The notes under the pieces were generated by a model. It saw nothing but the letters and a program-made list of their open reading frames with translations, was not told the DNA's origin and did no database searches. This document shows, in pieces, positions 36,737 to 47,834 of a stretch of 64,000 bases of DNA; the first letter of the stretch is position 1; each line of letters begins with the position of its first letter. The position numbers and the translations under genes were made by a program. This DNA comes from Emergomyces orientalis (lineage: Eukaryota; Ascomycota; Eurotiomycetes; Onygenales; Ajellomycetaceae): NCBI GenBank assembly GCA_002110485.1, contig MOWL01000070.1, positions 124,001 through 188,000 of the forward strand, written 5' to 3'.

Positions 36737-37815
36737 AGGAGCTTAGACTTCGAGAAATGGACAGCCAGAAAATATCATGGATCCTGGTGTTTCTATGGAT
36801 GCAAAGAACAGTAAGCTTTTCTGCAGGGGATAAACGATAAACGAACGGGGGGTTTTCTTGAATTATATGCCTATTTTGATCCAGTTATTACCCATTATTA
36901 TTTTCTTTGCGAGAGAAAGAACATCACCACTCAGCTCTCCAATGATGCTCAATATCTACATAGTAAGTTAACGGTTAGCTATCAGAAATGCAAAGCCACA
37001 CTCACCAGCCACAACTCACATTAAACCACAAGCATCACCAACAATGCAACGCCATATGAAAAGGAAGGAAGAAAAAAAAAAACAACAAATAAAGATTCCA
37101 TCCAACCACCCAATTCTTAAACAGACATTATCAAAAGTCATGAGGCAGACGAATCTGACTGACATGGCGCTGCTGATATTATTCCAATTCTCATCTCGTA
37201 TTTAAGCAAAGTAAAATCTCTAGGTGAACTGCCCTACCCCTCCGTTCAATTCTACCTGAAATACGTACAGATTTATCATGCCCCGCTACGCCACGAAATA
37301 GTATCCATACCACCAGTGTGCAGCAGAATAACAACCACTAAACCACTCCTCCACAACTGGAAGGGGGGATTCACCTCGACAAAAATCCCGTTCGGGATTA
37401 CAAGATACCTATATATAGCCGCCCGCCCCGGAACCCCCCACATTCCTCCATCCGCTAGATAGGAGGGGAAAAAAGAAACCCCCCCCGCCAACGAGCACAT
37501 CCCCCGCTCCACCACCCCGCGTCTCTTCTCCTCCCCTCCTCTCCTCTCCTCTCCTCTCCTCTCTTTTTGCCCGCTAGTTTACTCATTCCCGACCCTCCCT
37601 CCTGCCGGGCCAACAAAACAAAACAAACAATACAAATACACCAAATACCCCCCAAAGCCACCCACCCGCAAAAGGATCACAACACACAGCACACATCACA
37701 TCACATCCCAGCAGAATTAGACGCAACACGATTGAAAAGCCAAAAACCCCCCAAACCAGAACCAAAAAACAGCGGAGAGAGAAAAGATCCAGAAGAGAAA
37801 AGATACAAACAAAAA

Positions 37816-37864
37816 GAAAAAGAAAAAGAAAAAGAAAAAGAAAAAGAACAAGAAAAAGAAAAGC
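37816..37864 (+). repeat. ERG8: Purine-rich AAAAAG repeat in the ERG8 leader
   Basis: Seven or so copies of a GAAAAA-type unit end one to three bases before the ERG8 start codon, so they probably form the 3' end of its 5' UTR. Confidence 0.85.
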
Positions 37865-37865
37865 A

Positions 37866-39853
37866 ATGCCCTACCACCCCGTCTCCGAAACGGCAGTCTC
37901 CGCGCCGGGAAAGGTTCTGTTGACGGGTGGCTATCTCGTGCTTGATAGGCAGTATACGGGGACTGTGTTTGCGCTTAATGCGCGCATCCATGTTGTGGTG
38001 CGCCAGTTGCAGAGGGAGAAGGGGAAGGGGAAGAGGAAGAGGGAAGGGGTGACGAGGACGGCGAGGCGGGAAGAGGGAGAGGTAGAGAGTGGTGGTGGTG
38101 AGCAAGGGAAGAGGAGCGGGGAGGATGGAGATGGAGATGGAGATGGGGATGGGGATGGTAGTGAAGCCATAGGGGTGGATGGGGTCGGGAAGGGTGTAGA
38201 TGGTGAGGATGGTGAGAGGGAGGGCGATGGGGATGGAGATGAGGAGGCAGATGAGGTTATTGTGGTTAAGTCGCCACAGTTTGTTGATGCGGTGTGGGAG
38301 TATGGGGTTAGGAGGGAGCCGGATGGGGGTGGGGTGAGGGTTGTGCAAAAAGGGGATGGGTGAGTGGTGTTCTCTATTTTTTCTTTTTTTCTTTCTTTGA
38401 GTTTTTATTTACTATTTCACTCGGCTGCATTGTGTATTCTGGGATATCTGGGTTTGGTTGGTTTTTGATGTCGTCCGGATGGGTGCTTGGTTCTAGGAGA
38501 TGCAATGAAGTATATCTGTTTTGGAAACGAGATAAAAAAGGGGGGTGTGGGACTAGTTCGACGGCCCTACCCTTACTTAGCCTCCCATTACTATGTTTGA
38601 CCTTCTAAACAGCATGAAACACTAACTAAATATTCCGTAGACCGCGGAATCCATTCGTCGAAACATCTCTAAACTACGCCCTGACATACATCAGCTACGT
38701 CGCCGCATCCAAACTCTTCGGCTCCCTCTCCATCACCATCCTCGCAGACAATGACTACTATTCCCAAACCGCAGCCTCACAGGCCCCCGGTGCCAACAGA
38801 GGAACGCGCTTCGTGGATTTTGGCGTAAAGCTGCACGAGGCACACAAAACCGGCCTGGGATCATCAGCAGCGCTGGTCACAGCGCTCGTCTCCGGAATTG
38901 TCATCCACCGCACCGTTCAACCTGAGGAACTACCTACAGTTCGTGATAAGCTGCATAATCTCGCCCAAGCGGCCCATTGCGCCGCACAGGGGAAAGTCGG
39001 CTCGGGTTTCGATATTGGCGCCGCAGTCTACGGATCTTGTCTCTACCGACGGTTCTCCCCAGCCGTTCTTGGAAGTTTAGGTGACGTCGGGTCCCCGCAG
39101 TTCGAAGAGCGGCTTTTCGCCGTTGTCGAAGATCTCAACACAGAGCAACCGTGGGACACGGAGTGCGTTGATTTTGGCACCAAGCTACCCCGGGGCATGC
39201 AGATGGTGCTATGCGACGTGGACTGCGGTTCGCAAACGCCAGGGATGGTGAAGCAAGTCCTTCAATGGCGCGAGAATAACCGGGAAGATGCAGACGCGCT
39301 CTGGGCGGAGTTGCAGCAAAACAATGATAAACTGCGTTTGCTGTTGAAAGACCTGCTGCACAATAATACCAATAACAGTAACAGCCGTACCGCCTCCGCC
39401 GTCGTCTCATCGTCAACAACCTCACCAGGCAATAATAATAATGAAAATAATAACGAAAATGACAATGACAATGACAATGAAGGCAATAATTTCGATGCGG
39501 TCAGCTGGCTCATCTCTCGCTCTCGCGCGCTGCTCCGCACCATGACAGCGAAAAGCGGCGTCCCCATCGAGCCCAAGGTTCAGACAGAGTTGCTGGATAG
39601 GTTATCATCGGAAGTGGAAGGGGTGATTGGTGGCGTGGTGCCTGGTGCTGGCGGGTATGATGCCATTGCATTGCTGGTACGGGACGATGCGGCGGTTGTG
39701 GACAGGTTGCGCGGGTTCCTGCGGACGTGGAAGAGCTCTGTCGAGGATGATTTTGGCGGCAGGATTGAGAGGGTGAGGTTATTGGGTGTGGCGCATGGGT
39801 CTGAAGGGTTGAGGAATGAGATGTCGGCGCAGTATTCGGGATGGATGTCTTAG
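37866..39853 (+). CDS. ERG8: Phosphomevalonate kinase
   Basis: Two exons, 37866-38359 and 38641-39853, joined at GTGAGT...GTAG, give 568 residues. The enzyme makes mevalonate 5-diphosphate from phosphomevalonate and ATP, in the pathway to sterols and isoprenoids. GHMP-kinase features: N-terminal SAPGKVLLTGGYLVLD, the ATP loop KTGLGSSAALVTALVSG, the block AQGKVGSGFDIGAAVYGS, and the C-terminal motif GAGGYDAIALLV. Between residues about 53 and 125 an Arg/Glu/Gly/Asp-rich insert with repeated GD dipeptides interrupts the conserved N-terminal domain. The frame stays open through it, so it is probably translated, with an unrecognised intron as the alternative. A second Asn-rich insert lies near residues 365-395. 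Confidence 0.94.
38101..38260 (+). repeat. ERG8: GAT/GGA-rich degenerate repeat inside ERG8
   Basis: Imperfect GGAGAT and GGGGAT hexamers encode the Gly-Asp run of the phosphomevalonate kinase insert. Replication slippage is the likely origin. Confidence 0.8.
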
Positions 39854-41624
39854 CTCTTTTTCAATCAAGTTTTTTTCTTTTTTTCTCGGATTTTTGCTTC
39901 CCTTTGTTTTTTTCTCTTTCTTCTTTTTACGTTTGATATTTTGAATTATTTTATTTTAAGTGGTCGGTTAGGCTTCCTATTTTATGTCGATGTTTTCTTC
40001 TTGAAATGTTTTCTCTCTTGCAGGGATTTGCATGGCGAAACATGGCGAACTTCAAGCCTGGGGTTTGGAGGTCTCTTCCCTCCTCCCGTTTTTTTTTTTT
40101 GTTACCTTTTTGTGTGTTCGTTTGTTTGGAATACCGAGCATGGCATTGCATGAGTTTACATGTAGTTTTGATATTTCTTCTGCTTTATTTTCCCCACCTT
40201 CCGCTGCTATCATTTTCCCGCTCCTGTTTTCCTCATTATTTTTTAAACAAAACTTTGGTCCTTCGAAAGGAAACTGGTTCCGTGTACAGAGTAATCTTTG
40301 GCGGCCTGCCAAGCCGGTCACTGCATGACGCTGACACCAATGATGATGGTTTGATAAATCCTACATCTGGATCTTCTAGGCCCGCTCGTCCCCCGGTCCC
40401 CCCTCTTCTAGCTAGAATTTTATTTTATTTCTCTCTTTTTTTTTTTGGTCAGGAGTACCACGATTTTCAAAGCTGGGGGCGAAACCCATGATTCTTGGTT
40501 TGTTCTCTCCCTCGTTCTAGAACAAAGCTTCTTCTTTCTTCTTCTTCTTTTCTCCTCTTCTTCTTCTTCTCTTCATATTACAATTCAGTTTATACAGTCT
40601 GTACATATGTACTGTACGTGCAGAGTAAGTATGTCGAGTGTAACTGGCCTCCGTCAAAGTAATAAAGTAGAATAATAATAAACCTGGACATGCACTGCAT
40701 TGTGATATTGCATGTGTGTGAATTAACTGGCTTGGCGTGCGCCTCTGCGAGGGGCAGATGACTGAGATGATCCCTTAACGGATCGCTAGAGATCGACGGG
40801 GTTTCTTTTTCCTTTTCAAATAGTGGCATTTTAATCTTTTTTAAACTTCATTTTTGCTTTTTATGTCATTTTAGGTGCGGAGAGAGGTGTACGCAGCAGG
40901 TGTTTCTGTTGTTATTGTCGTTGTTGTTCTTGGGAGGTTGTGCATTGCATGCCCTGAATGGCGCTTGGGAGGGACACTGCTAGTTAAAGAGTTTAACTAA
41001 GATGTAGGCGCTAAGGGGGGGCCTAATTTCGACGAGACTTAACTAAACATCGGGGGATTAGTTAATTGTACCGTACTTTCTAGACTTCCAGCCTGCAACT
41101 CTGCAACGCCGTATTTTTTTGCCCCTGCCCAGGTGCCCAGCGCGGTCCGTGTCCACATGTGCAACGATGTCTCCCTCCTCCTGTTGTTAACTCCTGCTCC
41201 TAATTATTAAATAACAAACTCCCACGGCCAACAACCCGGGCTTTGGCAACCAGCAAAAACCCCATCCCCAGCCCACTGAGCCAACTGACTGAGCCAACCC
41301 GCTCCTCATCCCTGTGCTCTCCCTGCTGCTGTGCTGTGGCTCTTCCCTGCCTATCACATCTCGCCCGCCCCGTTACTCCACCTTTTCTCCATTTCCATCT
41401 TTAGGTGTCATGTTCCCTTTATTCGCCTTATTACTTTGAAAGAATATATCTGTGTACGCTCTCTTTCGCCATCTCTTTCTGGCCCCGTCAATCGCTACCT
41501 CAGCCTTAGTTTTCCCCTTCCTGGGTCTTAGCATTTTCGTTTGGAATCAGCATATTACCCCCAGCGTGATTCCATTGGTAGTTCCAGAGATCCTGTCGTG
41601 TGGAGTCTAGTCTCCCCTTTGACC
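39854..41624. other. Intergenic, pyrimidine-rich, no gene seen
   Basis: ERG8 3' flank and promoter/5' leader of the UBL3-like gene. Several T-rich and CTT-rich tracts (40090, 40440 and 40530-40570). The stretch 41280-41624 looks like a pyrimidine-rich leader; an in-frame ATG at 41541 lies within it. Confidence 0.45.
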
Positions 41625-42912
41625 ATGGCATCGAGCACCGACGCCCCCGTCCGCGATCCCAGTTTTCAACCCCAGCCAGAAGATGTCGAGAAAAGAGAGA
41701 GTCCGCTCGCTTTGCCGAAATCAGACCCATCCTCAACAACACAAGATCCCCCTGACTCGATGACGACGACGACCACTCCTCACTCAGCGCCGGCTGTAGA
41801 ATCCGGTAACAACAATAACACTGAATCTACAACCATGCCTTCTTCCGGCCCCGTCATAACCACGCTGATAGATTCGTCGCATCCTCCTGCCACAATAGAA
41901 CCTACAGAATCTACAGAGCCTTCAGAACCCCCAGGCACAAGCACGACGATAAGAGAAAATCCCCCCTCTTCATTGATATCTCCGCCTCCCGATGCCACTG
42001 CACCCCAACCTGCTCCAACTACCACCACCACTACCACCACAACCACCACTACCACCACCAACGTAGAGCCTCTGCCACAGCAAACACAGTCCACCGCACA
42101 CTCGACCAGCGAAACCGAAGAGTCCAAACCATGTGACCCTGCCATTGGCCCGTCGTCGGACCTCCCGAGCCCAACGGGTAAAGAAGCGGAGGATTCCGGC
42201 ATGGTGCTGGATATAAATCTGCTGCTGATAACTGGAGCCAGACATCCATTCAAGATTGATGGGAAATACTTGCGAAAGCGACAGGTGGATGTCCCGGATT
42301 CCAATCCTTATGCGATGAGCGTGTATACTCTGAAAGAGCTGATTTGGAGGGAGTGGAGATCAGGTATGCCTACCCGGTTTGCTGTGTCAAAAGTCGTTTT
42401 TATCAGATCTTTTTCACCATGGGAGCACAGGATAACTTCTTGCTCTACTTTTCTACTTCTTGTTTATTCGCGCTTTTTTGAGGGGATAATCGGCGCTGAC
42501 ACAGTGGTGACTTTTGTTCAATTTACAGAATGGGAACCTCGACCTTCTTCCCCAAGTTCAATTCGTCTGATATCATTCGGAAAACTATTAGAAGACAAAG
42601 CTCCACTATCTGGTACGTTACTACTCCATCGCATTCTATATAAACTCAACCTTGATTTCTCGATGTTGGATTCTTATATCCTCCCTGTCACTCAAAGCTT
42701 CCTTACCCTCTGCCCCCAAGGCAAACTATTTCATTTTCGCTCATTATGTCATAGATTTGAGATTAAACCACACTGCTCCCAACGTCCTCCACATGACCTT
42801 AAAACCACAAGAAGTTGTGGACGAGGAAGATGCCAAGGCCGCCAGGTCTACTTCCGGCCGGGAACGCGATGGCGGTGATCACGGCCCCCGATGCCGATGT
42901 GTCATCCTGTAG
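41625..42912 (+). CDS. Membrane-anchored ubiquitin-fold protein (UBL3/MUB-like), C-terminal CAAX box
   Basis: Three exons, 41625-42363, 42529-42612 and 42755-42912, give 326 residues. Start chosen at an ACCATGG; an in-frame ATG at 41541 would add 28. The first 190 or so residues are Pro/Ser/Thr-rich and include a run of about 14 Thr (ACC/ACT codons). The ubiquitin-like fold follows: INLLLITGARHPFKID, VYTLKELIWREW, IRLISFGKLLEDKAPLSDL and NVLHMTLKPQ, split by both introns. The protein ends CRCVIL, a CAAX prenylation signal (last residue Leu favours geranylgeranyl), with a second Cys two residues upstream that could be acylated. The family is membrane-anchored and in animals acts in vesicle sorting. 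The long Thr-rich N-terminal extension is unusual next to animal and plant members of about 120 residues. Confidence 0.88.
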
Positions 42913-43788
42913 GCTGGGGAGGCTGTGTTTTTGCCTCCTTCGGCATGGTGGTTGTTTGTCCTTTAGACAGACGGAAGAAACGGCAATCCGGGATTACTTT
43001 TTTTTTACTCTTCTCCTGCTTCCTCTGTCTCTTATTTCATTTTCACTTATTTTTCTCGAGTGTTTATGCCCACGCACTAAACGCCTTGGCTGGGAGCCCT
43101 TAAAACCTATTTCGTGATTGCTGCGCTGCATATTCTAAGCCATTCCGCGCGATCACTTACTCATGTTCTATTTTCTCCTCCGATAATATCCCCACGCTTG
43201 GTTATTGTTGGTGTTGTTGTTGTTGTCCATTGCAGCACATTTTCGTCGTCTGCCGCCTGCAATATCTGCTTATACACCCTTTTTTAGGCCATTTTTGCAG
43301 TTGGATTTCTACTTCACTTTGCTACCCCTTTGGTGAGAGCTTCTACGCACTCTCTGTCTCGATGATTTCTTTTTTCCCCGGGTCAATCCGACATTTGACA
43401 TGTCTCGTGGTTTTCCTTCTCCTTCTATAAATCTGCACTCTCTCAGCAGCCCTCTCTGTTTTTCTCTTCCTAACCCTATTTTCTTTTTTGTTATGAATAC
43501 ATTGCTTTCTTCCCCCTTTTTTTCTTTATATGTTTTCCGTTTTCAAAGCATGCACGGCAGGTGTAGGGACTGTTTTTTTTTCTTTTCCTTTCTCCTTTTT
43601 CTGTTTTTCGTTTTCTCTTCTGTCTTTCTTTTTGCTACAGATTTTCAAAGATCGTTATGGTAAGGGTTGAGTAAATGGGCTTTTTTTCTTCTCTTCCCTT
43701 CATGTTTCATTTTGTGTACCTTCGTATTTCCGTTTTCCTTTTTATACACGTATTCTTTTTTATTCATGTTCTCTATCATTGTCATTTT

Positions 43789-43823
43789 CATTACCATTAC
43801 CATTACCATTACCATTACCATCA
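43789..43823. repeat. (CATTAC)n microsatellite
   Basis: Five to six CATTAC units, then degenerate ACT/ACC triplets to about 43850. Confidence 0.9.
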
Positions 43824-44206
43824 GCACTACTACCACTACTATTACAACTACTGCGTCTACTATTATACTGATATATATTGACGGGCAAGTGCATTGTTTC
43901 ACTTCTTTTTCCTCAGGGCAATTTTTCTTCTTTTTTTGGATTCTTCTCAGTCATACTTCTCTTCCCCCTCCTCCCCTCCTTTTTTAATTATTATTTTAAT
44001 TATTTTTCTGAAATCGAAATGGCTCCTCCCGCACCAGTACACACCTGCGGATGAGACTGGAGGTTGAATGTGAGGGCAGATATAGTTGTTCATTATCTGT
44101 ACATAGGTACCACAGGTATATAAATGGATATTACTGTTCATAGTGGTGCGTATGTGAGTGTGTAGTAAGGCTCTATGTATTTGTTGTGTTGTTTTCATAC
44201 TCCACA

Positions 44207-44260
44207 TGATGATGATGATGATGAGGAGGAGGAGGAGGAGGAGGAGGAGGAGGAGGAGGA
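44207..44260. repeat. (GAT)n-(GGA)n trinucleotide microsatellite
   Basis: GAT/ATG triplets run into about 12 GGA triplets. Confidence 0.92.
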
Positions 44261-45864
44261 CGGAGCGGGCCACTGCTGATGAGATGGGAGACGGAGTTTC
44301 CATCCGCATGCCCAGGTGTCCAGGGCTCTGCTCTCGTGTTCCGTCCTTGCAATGTTGTAAAATGGAGAGGGGAGTTGGGTTATGAGGAAGGATGGTTGGT
44401 GGTGGTTTGTTAGCGGATCAAACGGCAACCTTGAAATCTTTAGTTTGCCGGCTCTGGGAGTTTTGCGTCCGACGTCCATGGCAGAACTTCCCCGCAGACG
44501 GCTAGTGCCATCGTATCATACCCCGTTAGTTTATTAAAAAATACAAACAATTAAAAAAATAAAAATACCATTCGTAATTCTATCAAGTTCGTGACAGGCT
44601 TCACGCACTGAGATTTTGCCATAGCGGGGAATTTCACCCATTTTGAATAGCCAAAATGAGGATGATGTTGCAAGAGGGTATTTTCTCCCCTCCCCGTTTA
44701 TTATTATTATTTTAAGACAATATACGTTATTACCCACAGGAAATATTCTAGCGATAACCACCCAGACCTGGAGTACTATATGAAAGATATCTTATGGCCT
44801 AGCTGCTATTAGCGAATAGAAAGGAAAACAATAAAAGGACAAAGGAAAAGAAACGAACGAAAGATGGCTACTCCCATGTTGTGTTTTTACTCCACATCAC
44901 TCACTACCTGTTGTAACCTCCCCTTCCATGGCTTTTTTTTTTGTTGAAAAATGATTATTGATGAGAGGCCTTAACTGAAGGATGCTGTTGGCTCTCGTGT
45001 CCAAGGCTCTCACGCTCGCTGCAACCTTTTAATTCTATGCGATTTGGTAGGCCGCTACGCAATCCTCCATTTGACCATTCTCCCCTGGTCTAACGCATGA
45101 AGGGGAAAATATACATGCTGACGAGATGTAAACGGGTCACATGAGCGTTCATAGATCCTGTGTGCAAAGATATTCCACACCCTGCATAATCTAGATAGAG
45201 GTAGATATGGGTAATATCAAGTGTTGTCAGCAATTGATCGCATTTTGAATGAGCAAGGGCAGGCGCCATTTTAAACATGACGCCCGATTCCAAAGTCCCC
45301 GCCGTGCTATGATGGTGTATGTGGACGTCCTTGGATCTCCATTGGATGGATCATAATACGAAAAATTGCCCAAATCCCCACCATGTTGGGAAATGTCTGA
45401 GATCAAAAAAGAAGGGGTCATTGGGCAATATGGGCTGTGAAGATCTCACGGAGGTGCGGCTTGTCCTTTTCTAATGGTCCATAATCCCAATCCCATGCGC
45501 AAGAAGGGCGTTTCAAAGTCAATACGTTAAAAGCCCAATTATTCAGAAGAGAGCTGCTATTGAATGGCGGCTTAAAATTGCGCGAAGAGTCCATTGATTT
45601 CCACAATATATTGTCAATTGGTTTATTAAGGGAAGGCAACGCGAACCTCGAAAAAAGTTCCAGAATTCTAGGTCCAACAAGGCGTTATTTCAAAACGAAA
45701 AGGGAGAGGGGGAGAGTTTGAAGAGCAACTCGCTCTATTTAAGGGTTTAATTTTCTAGAAGCTCGGGACGTAACGTAACATAAATGCCTGTTAAAAAGGA
45801 TGGAGGAAAACGGGAAAACAGTGTAAAGCAGAACTTGGGGCCGAATATAGTCACTGGGCCAGGG

Positions 45865-46601
45865 TTACCAGTTCATCTTCAATCGGTGTTCCATTTCGTC
45901 ATGGAAGGTGGGAGGTTCTCGAAGGTCGTCACCTAGAGTAGAGAGGAAAACGGTTAGGATACTTTTTGGTTGGAGGATAAACAAGAGTAGAGCTCAAGAA
46001 CCACAGCTGCATAGCAGGAGAAGAAGGTACGCCACTGATGAGTTGTCCCAGAAGGACTCCACAGGATCCAGTACATTGACCCTCATACGAAATACAAACA
46101 CCGAAAAACGAAAAGAAGTTCAAACATACCATCAAATACATCCTCCCACGTAACCTCCGTCTCCCTACCGCCCAGCGCCAAAATATCCGCATGAATATTA
46201 CTCTCATTGCGCCCACCAAGCGCAGCCGGCTTCCACTGTCCTTCCTGCACGATCTTCAGTTCCATCCCCCTTCTGATCGGCTCCGCGATGCCGTATACTC
46301 TTCTTAACGATTCCATTTTCATCGCATCGTGTGTTTGGCGCCACTGCAGCAGACGGGCTTCGAGCGGGTGTGTGGAAGCGGTGGTTCGTTGTTGCTGAGT
46401 CGTTGGTGCAGCGGAGAGAGAGGCGCGGAGGGTGTCGTGGACACCTGGCGCGGAGGGTGCGCCCTTGTTTAAATGTGGGACAGAGGCGGTATTGGAGGTC
46501 TGGGTTGCGTTGGAGGCGGGGGGTGCGATGCGGAGAGACTGTTTGGAGGTGAGTATGTGAGTAGCAGACGGAGATTGTTGGGGATGGTGGTGGCTTACCA
46601 T
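45865..46601 (-). CDS. UMP1: Proteasome maturation factor Ump1
   Basis: Two exons, 46601-46130 and 45932-45865, give 179 residues. Ump1 (POMP) is the chaperone that stays inside half-proteasomes, helps dimerise them, and is then the first substrate of the 20S core. Conserved parts: GVHDTLRASLSA, HPLEARLLQWRQTHDAMKME, SLRRVYGIAEPIRRGMELKI and, across the splice, VTWEDVFDGDDLREPPTFHD plus the short terminal exon ending EMEHRLKMNW. The first 50 residues are variable and Ser/Pro-rich. The tiny last exon of 22 codons is confirmed by its family-typical ending. It is divergent from the mitochondrial uS12 gene, 368 bp between start codons. Confidence 0.94.
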
Positions 46602-46969
46602 GATCAGGGAGCGGATTGGTGGTGGACTTTTGGTTTCGGAACGAATGTGGGATATGGATGGATAGGTCTATGTATGGAGTAAATAAGACGGAGAGGTAGA
46701 ACTGTGAGGATGGTCGGAGATGATCGAGGTGTTAGATATATGGACGAGGTTGTAGATATATGCAGCTCTTGAGGTCCAGGCATAAGCAACCGCGTCAAGT
46801 TCCTCCAGCCACCTGCGTAGACCAAGTCCGCAGTTATATATCACGTGAGCAAACTCAATCCGAACCCCAATATTTCCCAATTCAGAGATTCATGAAAAGC
46901 CTCATTTAATAAGACATTCTGACATTCAAACCTCCCTCTACCACTAATTAACCACAACACCGGCTCATC
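46602..46969. promoter_or_regulatory. Divergent UMP1/uS12m promoter
   Basis: The 368-bp head-to-head spacer must drive both genes. It contains the palindrome TCACGTGA at 46841-46848 (E-box type, the core bound by Cbf1-like bHLH factors in fungi) and a CCAAT on the minus strand near 46612-46616. Sites are seen in the sequence; their use is inference. Confidence 0.5.
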
Positions 46970-47834
46970 ATGCCGCCATCAACACCCTCCGTAGGGACAA
47001 TCCATCTCCTGCGACAATTCATAGTCCGCCCATCCCCCTTCTCGTCGCCATTATCGACCTCCACCAAGCACACCTTTTCCCTCCTCCGTCGGACACCACA
47101 AACCACACCTACATTACCCGCATTCACTTTCCGCAAACCAACCTCCCACCAAATAATATACACCCCATTCTCCCTCTCGCCACAAGCCCGCCAATTTTCC
47201 AGCACACCATGCCAAAACGCCACATTGAACCAAGTCCGCCGGGGCTGTCGGAAGGGCAAGCGCGTGCGGAAGACAACCTCTCCCGCCCTGGTGGGCCGGC
47301 CACAGATGAAAGGCGTGTGTCTGAAGACGGGAATCACGAAGCCGAAAAAGCCTAATTCCGGAGAGCGCAAGACGGCGAGAATCCGGTTGACTAATGGTGC
47401 GGTCGTTACGGGGTACATTCCTGGCGAAGGTCAGTAGTATTGTTCAGGATATATGGAGAGATGGAAGGGGAATTGATGTTGACATATACAACATTTTCAC
47501 TTTTTTGGGTGATATGAGAATACTAATATTGTGTTTTTTTTAATCAAATATTGATACAGGCCACAATATCCAACAACACAGCGTCGTGTTGATTAGAGGT
47601 GGCCGGGCACAGGATTGTCCTGGTGTGCGATACCATCTTGTCCGCGGAGCATTGGATTTGGTAAGTCTATTTGCCATTTCACCCATTATACCACTATTCT
47701 TTTTTGGCCCTTCTTGAAGCAAACGGGCGTGACAAAACTAACAAACCTCTATTTTTTCAACAATATAGACTGGCGTTGGTAACCGAATCACCAGTCGCTC
47801 GAAGTACGGGACGAAGAAGCCTAAGAGTGCGTAA
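46970..47834 (+). CDS. MRPS12: Mitochondrial small-subunit ribosomal protein uS12m
   Basis: Three exons, 46970-47429, 47560-47660 and 47769-47834, give 208 residues. uS12 sits at the decoding centre of the small ribosomal subunit. The first 80 residues are a Ser/Thr/Pro-rich mitochondrial extension ending near ARQFSSTPCQNATL. The S12 fold then reads NQVRRGCRKGKRVRKTTSPA, PQMKGVCLKTGITKPKKPNS, ARIRLTNGAVVTGYIPGEG and, after the splices, HNIQQHSVVLIRGGRAQDCP, GVRYHLVRGALDL and TGVGNRITSRSKYGTKKPK. The PNS loop and the GVRYH block are the known decoding-site elements. First donor is GTCAGT, the same unusual form used in the mannosyltransferase gene. Confidence 0.95.

Larger units (their letters stand above)
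33007..37865. other. 4.9-kb stretch without a recognised gene
   Basis: Upstream sides of the PPR gene (minus) and ERG8 (plus), so it holds both promoters. Contents seen: G tract at about 33190-33202, (GA)n/(GT)n microsatellite at 33410-33482, several copies of the word TACTCCGTA (34032-34048 region, 34532-34540, and its reverse complement at 35418-35426), a hairpin at 36707-36736, and a purine tract before ERG8. Open frames are short and unlike protein. Confidence 0.5.
42913..45864. other. Intergenic between convergent genes; several microsatellites
   Basis: Nearly 3 kb with no recognised gene. The first part (to about 43650) is T- and C-rich and probably includes the 3' UTR of the UBL3-like gene. 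Open frames around 43645-43990 and 44158-44480 are created by the microsatellites. Confidence 0.5.

Noticed and set aside
37701..38348. Long minus-strand frame opposite ERG8 exon 1
   Set aside because: Low-complexity antisense of the Gly/Asp repeat; the plus strand encodes a clear phosphomevalonate kinase.
41780..42304. Minus-strand frame of 174 codons opposite the UBL3-like gene
   Set aside because: The poly-Val run is the antisense of the Thr repeat; no domain.
43645..43990. Open frames across the CATTAC microsatellite
   Set aside because: Repetitive His/Tyr or Thr/Ile runs come from the repeat, not from a gene.
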